In this document: positions 9,928 through 18,868 of the stretch, in pieces
Layout: each line of letters opens with the position of its first letter
Numbering within the stretch: the stretch's first letter is position 1
Origin: SKGA01 sp051819745
GTDB taxonomy: Archaea > Nanobdellota > Nanobdellia > Woesearchaeales > SKGA01
Length of the DNA: 48,777 nt
Assembly: GCA_051819745.1 (NCBI GenBank)
Contig: JBNJGO010000005.1
Span: 1 to 48,777 of the forward strand
Reading direction: 5' to 3'
Program-made: the position numbers and the translations under genes
The notes under the pieces: generated by a model
The model's input: the letters and a program-made list of their open reading frames with translations, nothing else
Told to the model about the DNA's origin: nothing
The model's database searches: none

Positions 9928-11579
9928 AATCCATTCAGCAATTAAGGAATTTGACGATCATCGTATTCATTATAGGACTATCTCTTGTTTCTTTAATTCC
10001 ATTTGTTCAAGCTGACTCTTTAGATTTTATTTCAGGTTTTTCCTATTTTACCACTCTTGAAACAACAGCTCCTAGTGGGCGATGGGCTGGACTTACAATA
10101 ACTAATAGTGGTGATCCTCTTCCAAGTGAATCAACAACTTCATTCATTGATTTTCCAATAACAACTCCAACAATAAGTGAAGAGTCTTTTCCCGGTGCGA
10201 ATTATTTGGATGGGGATCATTATTTTGCAGCAATGCTTGATGATACGTTCAACCTTTCAAATGTTAAGAATATTTCTCTTTCAGATTTAGATTCCGAACA
10301 ATTATTTTCTAGCTCTGACTTTCCTGATTTATATCCTAATTATTATGATAATAATGATAATCCTCAAATTACTTTTCAAGATAATATGACTTCCATCTTG
10401 CTTGGAGGGGAAAATTTTACTGCATTCAAGATATCCTTAGCTCAAAACGTTGATTATTATCTTTTATCCTATGATGTTGGGGGTAATACACGCCCTTTAT
10501 TTATAGTGCCTTTTGATTATCAAACGTGTTATAAAGGAACTTCTTGTGTTGGTGAATTTTTACTACCTACCTCTCCAAATTCGTATAATTTCTTCTTATT
10601 GAATAAATATACAACCTATGATTATCGTGTTTGGATCGATGGTATTGAAACAAATTCCTTTCCTCAAACCGCTCTTCCATATAATGTAACTGTTCAAGTA
10701 TCAAACCTATATTCTGGAGAACTTGTTCCTTTTGTTGATGTTGTTATTGGAGAACACGATGGACAAAATATTTTTGTTCCGAAACGATTATCTGGATATA
10801 TTACTGATTCTTACACTGCTGGAACGACTGACAGTCAAGGTTTTGAAACGTTTCTCGCTGCACCGACAGTGTATCCTTCGATAGCTAATTATAGTATTTT
10901 TGTAGCGGTCTTAAAACAAAATAATTTAATCAGTAAAGAATTACTTTCGGTGGCTTCAAAAGATACTCTGGTACGGCAATCAAAACCGCTCACTCCCTCA
11001 TCGTTGTATGATAACGCCAAAGCATCTGTTAATGCCATGAATCAGATCGCTAATTCATTATTCAAATGGTCAAGCCAGTATCTTTCAGCAAAAAAGTTTA
11101 AAATAGAATATGATGTTGATACCAATTCATTCACAACCTATGATCTTCAAATAAGTGATTTCATGTCTAATCCTATAGAACTTAAAACAGGAGCTCCCAA
11201 TGTCATATCGACTATTGTGCGTCAAGGGGGTCTTATTCAATCTGATTATGAAATCAGAATCCGGGAAAAAGAAGGGTATCTTATCATGAATCCGTATACT
11301 GGTTCGTCCCCACTAAATGAAAAACAAAGATATCATCGTCAAACTGTTCCTGCTAGTCAAGAATTTGTCTTAACACCTACAAGTTTAGGTAGTGTTGATT
11401 CAAATGTTACTTTACAGATAATAAGTCCGACCGGACAATTGGTCGATGAGATTGATTTGACCATCAATCCGAATTTAGTGTATACTGGCGGTATCTATTA
11501 TGACGATGATTTACTTAAAACAATCGTCAATGCTATGAATCAAATACTCAATTCACTGTATTATTCGTTAAATTTTTAA
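9924..11579 (+). CDS. Secreted surface protein with GRWAG domain and IDG module
   Basis: 551 residues, start ATG overlapping the previous stop. Signal peptide at residues 1-31 (hydrophobic core, ending VQADS). Residues 50-230 resemble the small secreted proteins at 21053 and 21947: GRWAG near residue 54 and a YKG ... LLP ... SYNFFLL motif near the end of the region. From about residue 234 comes a module starting WIDGIETNSFP that recurs in the next gene (FIDGVNTDEFP). The motif VNAMNQI-x-NSL occurs twice, near residue 367 and in the last 20 residues, probably as amphipathic helices. No clear transmembrane anchor. Function unknown; the context is a surface-protein operon. Confidence 0.8.
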   Translation: MKSIQQLRNLTIIVFIIGLSLVSLIPFVQADSLDFISGFSYFTTLETTAPSGRWAGLTITNSGDPLPSESTTSFIDFPITTPTISEESFPGANYLDGDHYFAAMLDDTFNLSNVKNISLSDLDSEQLFSSSDFPDLYPNYYDNNDNPQITFQDNMTSILLGGENFTAFKISLAQNVDYYLLSYDVGGNTRPLFIVPFDYQTCYKGTSCVGEFLLPTSPNSYNFFLLNKYTTYDYRVWIDGIETNSFPQTALPYNVTVQVSNLYSGELVPFVDVVIGEHDGQNIFVPKRLSGYITDSYTAGTTDSQGFETFLAAPTVYPSIANYSIFVAVLKQNNLISKELLSVASKDTLVRQSKPLTPSSLYDNAKASVNAMNQIANSLFKWSSQYLSAKKFKIEYDVDTNSFTTYDLQISDFMSNPIELKTGAPNVISTIVRQGGLIQSDYEIRIREKEGYLIMNPYTGSSPLNEKQRYHRQTVPASQEFVLTPTSLGSVDSNVTLQIISPTGQLVDEIDLTINPNLVYTGGIYYDDDLLKTIVNAMNQILNSLYYSLNF

Positions 11580-11621
11580 ACGTTTGAACGTTGTTAATGT
11601 ATGTAAAAAAAGGGTGCTTGT

Positions 11622-13418
11622 ATGAAAAAAAAAATTTGTGTAAGGAATGTTTTGTTATTTGTTCTTATTTCATTGTTCTTATTTCCTGTTGCATTAAGTG
11701 CTTCTGGTAGTTTTATTTCTCAAAATCCTTCAAATCCGTCCGAATACCAACAAGCAATTCCTTTGTATTTTACAGGTACTAGTTCTGATCCTGGAAATTT
11801 ATATCTTGATGCTTATGCTAATAATCCTGATGTTGGAATAGAGTTGTGCGATCTTGGAACAAAATATGTTGGTGCGTTTTATGCAATGAATGTTGCTGGT
11901 TCTTGGAGAAATGCTCTTGTCACCTACTCTTCAAGTAATACTGCTTTTGGTCAAACGACTGAAGATACTGGAGGAGGATGTTATGCCACGGTTCCTGGTT
12001 TTATTACCGTATCTCCTTCTGATCTGACTACTCCTAATCCTGATGTTAAAAAAGCGGCTCTTCCAGGAAATCTTTGGATTGGCCATGCTACAAATTCAAA
12101 TCCTGGTAGTGTAACTGATTTTGTGTATTCTGAAGGTGACGCTAAATTTAGAGGTGGTTATACTGTTCCTCGTACATTTTCTTCAGCAACGAGACAAATA
12201 ACACTTTCAACGCCTGAAATTCAATTTCAAACGTCATCAACAACCTTTTCTAAATCAGCTGATGATGATTCTTTTGGTGTTTCTTCTGAGCGTCCTTTAG
12301 TTTTGGGTGTCTGTGATGATGCTACAGGTGTTAGTTGTTCAGCAGGGCAAGTATTAACTTCGCCTACTTTTCCTTTAAGTTTTGATTCGGGACTCTCTTC
12401 CGGTCAAATCAATGATCAACAGACTCATACAAAATATGCTGTTTTAAACAGTCTGGGTCAACAAATGTGTATAGGTGCGAATCTTAATCCTATATTATCT
12501 TCAGTATCTCCTGATCCTATTTATTACAGTCAAACATTAAACATGCAATTTTCAGTAAGAAATCCTCGTGACTCACCTTTTGAATTAAGAGGTGGTAATG
12601 TTGATGTGACTACTCCTTTTAATGTTCGGGTTCAAATTTATGAAACCTCAAACCCTGCAAATGTTGTTTATTCTAATTCTCAAACAGTTAGTTCTTCAGT
12701 CTCTGTTGATGAAACAATTCCTTTTTCGTTGAATTGGCCTGCTTTGGAGCATAGTGGAACATATACTGTCGAGGTTGAATTGGACACTGATGATGATATT
12801 GTAGAATGTGATGAAACAGATAATATTGCTACAACTACATTCGAATTACTTCCAATCACCATGCCTGAAATTTTCATTGATGGTGTTAATACTGATGAAT
12901 TTCCAAGAGCTAATGAACCCTATAATGTGACTTTTCATCTTGAAAATTCAGATGGGGATATTCTCAATGATGCTAATGTGATTCTTACAGAAAAAAATGG
13001 TCTTAATTTAGCAGTACCTACACAAACATATGATTCTATTATTGATTCATCTTTGAACACTGAACAAAGGGGTATTATTTCTGTATCTCAAGCAAGATTT
13101 AAAACAGATTACTATGGTAATACTAGTTTTACATTCATACCTACTTTTGACAAGTTATATGATGGTGGTTTTGGTGTTGATCTCGAAGATCACGTTGGTA
13201 ATTATTCGCTATCATTCACTGGAAATCAATCTGATGGTGAAAATTTCAAATTCATAAGAAGTGGTAATTTGACTTCCGATTATTTGCTTACTATTAATCA
13301 AACAAATTATACTGGATCTTACACTACTAAAAATCTTCCTCATCAAACGATGGTTATGCAGGTTTTAGATTACGCGTATCATGTTTATACTAATTTCATT
13401 AATACTATTACTAATTAA
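11622..13418 (+). CDS. Secreted protein with CARDB-like and IDG modules
   Basis: 598 residues. Signal peptide at residues 1-27 with a KKK start and a long hydrophobic core. Residues about 285-410 form a CARDB-like domain (SPDPIYYSQT ... VECDETDN), a fold usual in archaeal extracellular proteins for adhesion or spacing. From residue 415 a module starting FIDGVNTDEFP is clearly related to one in the upstream gene. The C-terminus is a predicted helix rich in Tyr, Val and Met rather than a membrane segment. Several Cys are present in the first half. It lies in the same operon, 42 bases after the previous gene. The first 280 residues resemble nothing I know. Confidence 0.8.
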   Translation: MKKKICVRNVLLFVLISLFLFPVALSASGSFISQNPSNPSEYQQAIPLYFTGTSSDPGNLYLDAYANNPDVGIELCDLGTKYVGAFYAMNVAGSWRNALVTYSSSNTAFGQTTEDTGGGCYATVPGFITVSPSDLTTPNPDVKKAALPGNLWIGHATNSNPGSVTDFVYSEGDAKFRGGYTVPRTFSSATRQITLSTPEIQFQTSSTTFSKSADDDSFGVSSERPLVLGVCDDATGVSCSAGQVLTSPTFPLSFDSGLSSGQINDQQTHTKYAVLNSLGQQMCIGANLNPILSSVSPDPIYYSQTLNMQFSVRNPRDSPFELRGGNVDVTTPFNVRVQIYETSNPANVVYSNSQTVSSSVSVDETIPFSLNWPALEHSGTYTVEVELDTDDDIVECDETDNIATTTFELLPITMPEIFIDGVNTDEFPRANEPYNVTFHLENSDGDILNDANVILTEKNGLNLAVPTQTYDSIIDSSLNTEQRGIISVSQARFKTDYYGNTSFTFIPTFDKLYDGGFGVDLEDHVGNYSLSFTGNQSDGENFKFIRSGNLTSDYLLTINQTNYTGSYTTKNLPHQTMVMQVLDYAYHVYTNFINTITN

Positions 13419-13447
13419 ATATCAAGAATAATACATGGGGTGTCAGT

Positions 13448-16027
13448 ATCATAATATTTTCAAGACGAAAAAAGATGGTTGGTTTATTTGTACTTATAGT
13501 CTTGTTTTTTATCTCTTCTTCTTTTGTGAGTTCTTTAATTCCCGAGCCTGAATTTACATACACTAATGGTTCTCTAGTTCACACTCTTGATTATGATCGC
13601 ATGTATCAGAATATTTCTGGTTCTCCTTATGGTAGCGATTCATATATGGATCATACAATAACAAATCCTGATATGCAGTTATCTCTTTGTCATGAAAACC
13701 TTAGTGTTGGTGATGGTATTGACATTGCTTATACTTCTAGAAATAGAACACATATTTCAAGTTTGCTTAATTTTAAACCTCTTGTTACTGAAGTAACTCC
13801 TCATAGTAATGGTGGTGATTTGTTTAATTGTACGACTGTACCTGTTGATTTATCTTCTGCAAGAGCTTCTTACCCTGGTAAAATAATACCTGTTCTTATA
13901 AAAAATCACACTGCAAATAATCCTAATTCATATATTTATGATCAAAATTCAACTGAAATATATGGTTATGCTGATTTGCTTCTTAACGGTTCCTATAAGG
14001 TAAGTGTTCGTGTTGACGGACCTCCAAAGACATATTATATTTTCACAGAGTCAGTTTATGATCAGAATAATAGTATTATAGATAGTTCTTCAAGACAGTT
14101 AGTCACTAGTATTATTAATAGTTCTAATGTTTCTGGTAAAGAACAGATTCTTGCTCCTAATGAAATGTTAGAATATCAAGAGTCGTTTAAAGGCGGTGAA
14201 GAAGTTATAGTAAATGGTCTTTCTTCTCTTGAAATAAAAATGTATGATCCTTGCAGTCCTATCAATGAATCAGGTTATTACATTATGGATGATAGTATTG
14301 GTAACAATTCTGCTCAAAACAGGAATACTACTTGTATTGAAGTAAATAATTTGACAAATGTGGTTGTTAATTTTGGTCAAGAATTTATTAATGGTAATAA
14401 TAATCGAACAAATGGTAGTAAACGAGAAGATATGTGTGCTGTTATCGTAAGAGATTCACATAATATAAGTTTTGAAGGTTTTAAATCATATCAATATTAT
14501 TATGGTATTTGCATCGAGAATAGTTCAGTTGATATTTTTGGAACTCAATCATCTCATAATATTCATGGTGCAAAGATATCAAATAAAAGTACTGCATTAT
14601 TTTCAGACACTGTTTTTTCTAATTCTGATTCTGAAATTATTGTTGAAGATGATTCGACTATTTCTTTAAGAGATGCTTCTTTCGAACTCTCTGATGGAAA
14701 TCCCTTAAACACGACATATCTTGATTCTGATGCTAGTAATGTTCAAATAAAAACTGTTGATCCTCGTCCTACAATACCAAATATTACTATTGGTGATGGT
14801 AGGGAACTTAGAGATATTGGTCAATATATACAATATGATAATCTTAGTAATTCATCGTATGCTAAATTAATATTTCATTTTGATGAGTATGCTCAAAGTA
14901 ATCTTTCTAAAAAAGTTGCTATGGATAATATTTCTATTTACAAATATAATGGATCTAGAAAATCAGAAATACTTGGTTATAATTTTTCAGTCAATGAAAC
15001 TGATGGTTGGATTAATGGCGTATGGGAAAAAATTTATACTTTGGTTTATCCTGAAGAACAACTTATTATCAGTCCAAACATGAGTTCGTTCTCCGTATTT
15101 TCTCCTCTTGGTTTTGAAACTAATAATACTCGTCCAACCCCTGATCCTACTCCTGATCCTACTCCGGATCCTGAACCGGAAGCGGGTAGTGATTCGGGTG
15201 GTGGTGGAACTCCTTCGATGACAATGCCTCAAGACGATTCTGTACTTACATTTCCTGAACCTCCTGAATTAGAGCTCAATCTTCCTCATAATATAACTAT
15301 GATGCAAGGTGGTATTAAGGAAGTTCCTTTCAATTTAACCAATGCTGGTCGTATCAGTGTTAATAATATTAGAGTGCATGCCAATGTTGATGATGGTTGG
15401 AGAAGTTCAAATGTTACGTTTTCAGAAATTTCTTCAAATACTACTGTTAATTCTTCTTTAACATTATCTTCTTATGAAAAAGCGGTTCCTGGAAGATACA
15501 TTGTTCCTGTAAAAGTATATCTTAAGACACAAGATAATGTTTCTACCGACGTAGAAACTGAAATTCTTTTTGTTCATATTAAGCCTCGTCAAGAATTAAA
15601 AAGAATAAGGGTTTTAGAGTACCCTCCAGAAGTTCATATCAAGCCTTATTCCAAAATAAATGTTTCTTTTTTAGCAAGAAATGTTGGTGATTTTGATCTC
15701 GAAAATATTACTGTTACTCAAGATCCTTCTACTTGTCTTGAAGCAATTGAAGGAAGTCAAAGTATTGTATCTGGTGATGATAAAGAATTATCTTATTCGT
15801 TCATTTCAGGCAATAAAAAAACTTGTAATTCTGATCTTAAGTTTTATTCAGATGGCGATCTTGTTGGTTTTATTCCTGTCACAGTTGTTATTTCAGAACA
15901 TGGTCAAGGAGGATTTTATTTATCTACTTCGAAGACCATTTTATTAATATTGTTCCTTGTGTGGACAATTATAGCTATTTCCGTTCTTCTACGATGGTGG
16001 AAACGGAAAGCTTTATCAAAAACATGA
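13448..16027 (+). CDS. Membrane-anchored surface protein (beta-helix, NEW3-like, C-terminal TM)
   Basis: About 859 residues from an ATC start, 850 from the first ATG at 13475. GGGGTG at 13437-13442 places GGTG exactly five bases before the in-frame ATC at 13448, the spacing seen in neighbouring genes. The extra nine codons add an RRKK motif before the hydrophobic signal segment; from the ATG the signal would lack positive charges. Domains: N-terminal extracellular region; a right-handed beta-helix-like stretch (about residues 290-400, with repeated short turns such as NISFEGF and SVDIFGT); a Pro-Asp-Pro-Thr linker followed by Gly-rich sequence near residue 565; a region resembling the NPCBM-associated NEW3 domain; a transmembrane helix near the end; and a basic cytoplasmic tail (RWWKRKALSKT). 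It is probably the membrane anchor of this surface operon. Confidence 0.75.
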   Translation: MIIFSRRKKMVGLFVLIVLFFISSSFVSSLIPEPEFTYTNGSLVHTLDYDRMYQNISGSPYGSDSYMDHTITNPDMQLSLCHENLSVGDGIDIAYTSRNRTHISSLLNFKPLVTEVTPHSNGGDLFNCTTVPVDLSSARASYPGKIIPVLIKNHTANNPNSYIYDQNSTEIYGYADLLLNGSYKVSVRVDGPPKTYYIFTESVYDQNNSIIDSSSRQLVTSIINSSNVSGKEQILAPNEMLEYQESFKGGEEVIVNGLSSLEIKMYDPCSPINESGYYIMDDSIGNNSAQNRNTTCIEVNNLTNVVVNFGQEFINGNNNRTNGSKREDMCAVIVRDSHNISFEGFKSYQYYYGICIENSSVDIFGTQSSHNIHGAKISNKSTALFSDTVFSNSDSEIIVEDDSTISLRDASFELSDGNPLNTTYLDSDASNVQIKTVDPRPTIPNITIGDGRELRDIGQYIQYDNLSNSSYAKLIFHFDEYAQSNLSKKVAMDNISIYKYNGSRKSEILGYNFSVNETDGWINGVWEKIYTLVYPEEQLIISPNMSSFSVFSPLGFETNNTRPTPDPTPDPTPDPEPEAGSDSGGGGTPSMTMPQDDSVLTFPEPPELELNLPHNITMMQGGIKEVPFNLTNAGRISVNNIRVHANVDDGWRSSNVTFSEISSNTTVNSSLTLSSYEKAVPGRYIVPVKVYLKTQDNVSTDVETEILFVHIKPRQELKRIRVLEYPPEVHIKPYSKINVSFLARNVGDFDLENITVTQDPSTCLEAIEGSQSIVSGDDKELSYSFISGNKKTCNSDLKFYSDGDLVGFIPVTVVISEHGQGGFYLSTSKTILLILFLVWTIIAISVLLRWWKRKALSKT

Positions 16028-16061
16028 TAAATGATAATTGTTTATTTTAGATGGTGTAATT

Positions 16062-16433
16062 ATGGCTCAAAAAAAAGATGATCTTGGTTTTGACAGTTTT
16101 TTTGATGGTGGTAGTGATCATACTTCTTCATCAAAATATTCAGGAGATGTATCTTTATTCAAAAAAATATTTGGAAAACAAAAAAAATCTTCAAAAAAGA
16201 GTAATTCTTCTCAGCCGGTAAGTTCATTTTATGATACTGCTGAATCAAAGCAAGAAGATGAAATTGAACAATCAATGTATGGTGTTAATGAGAAATCATC
16301 AACAAGTAGTTCTTTTCATTCGTTATCAAATCTTTTTGGTTTTTTTTGGTGGGAACTTCTTATTCTTGTTTTTGAATTAGTCTTACTGGTTTTTATTGTA
16401 CTTTATTTTTCAGGAGTTTTTATTCCATTCTAA
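16062..16433 (+). CDS. Small single-pass membrane protein with a polar N-terminal tail
   Basis: 123 residues. The ATG at 16062 is chosen because GGTG at 16053-16056 is five bases upstream; an earlier in-frame ATG at 16038 overlaps the leader. The first 80 residues are polar and low in complexity (Asp/Ser/Lys, with FFDGG and LFKKIFGKQKK). The last 35 are a strongly hydrophobic helix (WWELLILVFELVLLVFIVLYF) ending in FIPF. It is the last gene of the surface operon. No family recognised. It could help place or secrete the upstream proteins, but nothing in the sequence shows that. Confidence 0.7.
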   Translation: MAQKKDDLGFDSFFDGGSDHTSSSKYSGDVSLFKKIFGKQKKSSKKSNSSQPVSSFYDTAESKQEDEIEQSMYGVNEKSSTSSSFHSLSNLFGFFWWELLILVFELVLLVFIVLYFSGVFIPF

Positions 16434-16496
16434 TAATATATTTTATTTTGGGTTAAAATAATATCTTAACTCATTAAAATATATTTTAGATAGTTC

Positions 16497-16922
16497 TTAT
16501 TTTTGAAGAAAATTAATTATTACTTTGGTTTTTTGCTTGAGTTCTTCTTCTTTTTCTAATGGAACTTCAGCATCTCTATAAGAAATATTAATTATTTGAT
16601 TGAAGAAATTTATTAATAATTCCTTCATATTCTTGTCGATTTGAGGAGTGTTTTTTATTTCATCAAGGATTTGAAAATATGAATTCGCGTTTAATTGAAA
16701 TTTTTTTTTTAATTTGTAAAAAATTGTTCTTGTAACGTCATCTAGTTTATTATTTTCACCGTTAAAGGATCCTGAAAGTCTTTTTTCAATATCAAATTCA
16801 GAAAATTTATTTCCCACTGCGTTTGTTAATTTTATTATCTTCTTGTGTAAGTTCCAAGCAACATAGCCTATAATTCCGCTGACTATAAGAGAAACGATTG
16901 ATATGATTGATGAAATTTCCAT
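16497..16922 (-). CDS. Small membrane protein with a coiled-coil-like cytoplasmic part
   Basis: 141 residues. The start is the ATG at 16922 (MEISSIIS), which has GAGGT a few bases upstream; an in-frame ATG at 16976 has no such site. Residues 3-22 form one transmembrane helix (IISIVSLIVSGIIGYVAW), followed by a basic helical segment and a charged, alpha-helical C-terminal part. No known domain recognised. It is the last gene on this strand after the MoxR-DUF58-VWA genes, 71 bases downstream of the VWA gene, so it may belong to that operon. Confidence 0.65.
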   Translation of the reverse strand: MEISSIISIVSLIVSGIIGYVAWNLHKKIIKLTNAVGNKFSEFDIEKRLSGSFNGENNKLDDVTRTIFYKLKKKFQLNANSYFQILDEIKNTPQIDKNMKELLINFFNQIINISYRDAEVPLEKEEELKQKTKVIINFLQK

Positions 16923-16993
16923 ATTATACCTCTTTTTATATTTTGTAGTGTTTGCTAAATTTAAATACTTTTTCATATTTTTTTTTCTAATAA

Positions 16994-17959
16994 TTATAAT
17001 GCGCCAACTCGACTGTATAAATATAACTCTAATATTGATATGATTGCTATAAGGATGGCAATGTAATAACTGCTATTTACACTCACACTAACATTTTCAA
17101 ATGTAGCCTGTTCTAAACTTGCTTTTAATGAATCCTTGTCTTCTACTCTAAATGCATCTCCTCCTGTTTTTTCAGAGATTTCTTCAAGCAGTGTGAAGTT
17201 AAATTCTAATGAATTATAGAACTTTTTGTATTCTTCGTTAACGATTCTTTCTTGTTCTTGTTTTCCTATACCAAAGCTTATTATTGTTATATTGTCATTT
17301 ATTGCTCGACTTATTGTTTTGTTAGTGACATTTTGAGTTCCATCAGTTAATAATAATATGGTCTTATCTTGTTTTGTTCCTTGGAGCATATCTATTCCTT
17401 GTCTAAGCGCATAATCAAGATCGGTTCCGCTGTTTTCATAATCTATTTCAATCGATTCAATAGTTTTTCTTATCGCTGTAGTGTCTGTAGTCAGTTGGTG
17501 TCTGTAATCAATTCCTTCTGAGAATCCTAGAAGTCCTATTTGGGTGCTATTTGGTAGGATTCCAACCCATCTAGTTGATATTTCCTTTGCTGAAGATAAG
17601 CGATTAGGTTTATAATCACTTTTTGCCATACTTGATGAATCATCGATTAACAAAACATAGTCTGTCGTGCTAACAGGTTTAATATCATTTATCGAGATGG
17701 AATTTGTAGCTAACATAAATAATAAAATGATGACGATTATTTTTATGATAAGAACTATGGAACTAATATGAAATATGTTAAAACCGTGGGTTCTCTTTAA
17801 TGTTGTGATGTTTCCGAAATAAGTTGCTTTTTTCTTACGGAGTTTTCTCATTGAAAGAAATGAAATTACTGTTAATCCTACAAGTATTGTGAGAAGAATT
17901 AGATTTTGAAGAGGGCTATCTATAGTGATTGCTAAAGAAAATATATTTATCGTTAAAAT
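16994..17959 (-). CDS. BatA/BatB-like membrane protein with a von Willebrand A domain
   Basis: About 321 residues from an ATT start at 17959; 285 from the first ATG at 17851. The extra 36 codons have no stop and encode a membrane helix followed by RKLRKKK, the usual N-terminus of BatA/BatB proteins, which have two N-terminal helices, a VWA domain and a C-terminal helix. GAGGTG at 17970-17965 lies five bases before the ATT, and no ATG, GTG or TTG exists in frame above it before a stop. The VWA domain carries the metal-site motif DDSSS and a later TDGTQ. A last helix (YYIAILIAIISILELYLYS) is near the C-terminus. It overlaps the end of the DUF58 gene by seven bases. MoxR-DUF58-VWA sets act as chaperone-like machines for assembling or activating protein complexes; the client here is unknown. 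Confidence 0.8.
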   Translation of the reverse strand: MLTINIFSLAITIDSPLQNLILLTILVGLTVISFLSMRKLRKKKATYFGNITTLKRTHGFNIFHISSIVLIIKIIVIILLFMLATNSISINDIKPVSTTDYVLLIDDSSSMAKSDYKPNRLSSAKEISTRWVGILPNSTQIGLLGFSEGIDYRHQLTTDTTAIRKTIESIEIDYENSGTDLDYALRQGIDMLQGTKQDKTILLLTDGTQNVTNKTISRAINDNITIISFGIGKQEQERIVNEEYKKFYNSLEFNFTLLEEISEKTGGDAFRVEDKDSLKASLEQATFENVSVSVNSSYYIAILIAIISILELYLYSRVGAL

Positions 17960-18855
17960 ATTTCCACCTCTTCCCCGCCCATTGATTTAATGAATGCTTT
18001 GCTAAAATCTTCCCCTGTTGTTATCATGAAACAATGCTGTCCGTATTCGTGAAATACATCTTTGATATGTTCCATTTCTACTTTTGCTCGAACTTCATAT
18101 TCTTCTCGTGCCTTTGTCATATCCGTTAAATATGTTTTTTCACTTACAGGGTCTTTAACATACATTTTTCCGATATGTTTAGGAAGTGTATAATCAACAG
18201 GATCTTTTACCATAATCCCATATACTTTTGCAAATCTATTGGCAATGTCAGGGAGAATTAATTCTGGTTTGGAGTTGATGAAATCTGATATTATAAAAAT
18301 TATTGAATTTTCATCGTAATTATTGATCAGATTATTTGTCAATCCATCCCAATCTTTATCTCCACCATGTCCTTTTTTATCGCTCATGACATGAAGTAAG
18401 TGAATGAAATCGTTTTCAGGATCGACAAATCCTATTCCTTTTGAGGAAAATACACCTCCACTCACCCTATCGCCTGCTTCAACCGCTGCGTGCGATAATA
18501 TTCCTCCAATTAAGGATCCAAATTCATTTTTTGTGTATTTGTTTGTTCCAAGCAACATTGAATCTGAAACATCAAGAACAATAACAATATTAATATCTCT
18601 TTCTTCACGGTATGTTCTTAAATATAATTTATCTGTTCGAGCAAATATTTTCCAATCGATACGGCGAGCATCATCTCCTTCTTGGTATCGTCTTATTTTT
18701 TCAAACTCAAGTCCTTTACCTGAAATCAAATCATAATATATTATGTTTAATCTGAAAAATTCTGTAAGGTACCCTGCTTCGTGCATCGTCTTTTTTATCA
18801 ATTCTTCAAACTCGAAAGTGTTGGCGACAGGTCCTTGATTGTGTTCTGTTGTCAT
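17953..18855 (-). CDS. DUF58 domain protein (MoxR-associated)
   Basis: 300 residues, ATG start 13 bases after the MoxR stop. Contains the DUF58 core: GKGLEFEKIRRYQEGDDARRIDWKI-type sequence near residues 49-72, then a VWA-like fold with VLDVSDSML near residue 110 and a GDxDWD segment. Soluble, no signal or membrane helix. DUF58 proteins occur next to MoxR AAA+ ATPases and membrane VWA proteins, the order found here. The Asp-x-Ser-x-Ser-like metal-site motif is kept as DVSDS. Family assignment is firm; its precise partner is not known. Confidence 0.9.
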   Translation of the reverse strand: MTTEHNQGPVANTFEFEELIKKTMHEAGYLTEFFRLNIIYYDLISGKGLEFEKIRRYQEGDDARRIDWKIFARTDKLYLRTYREERDINIVIVLDVSDSMLLGTNKYTKNEFGSLIGGILSHAAVEAGDRVSGGVFSSKGIGFVDPENDFIHLLHVMSDKKGHGGDKDWDGLTNNLINNYDENSIIFIISDFINSKPELILPDIANRFAKVYGIMVKDPVDYTLPKHIGKMYVKDPVSEKTYLTDMTKAREEYEVRAKVEMEHIKDVFHEYGQHCFMITTGEDFSKAFIKSMGGEEVEIF

Positions 18856-18868
18856 TGTAGATTCCTAT

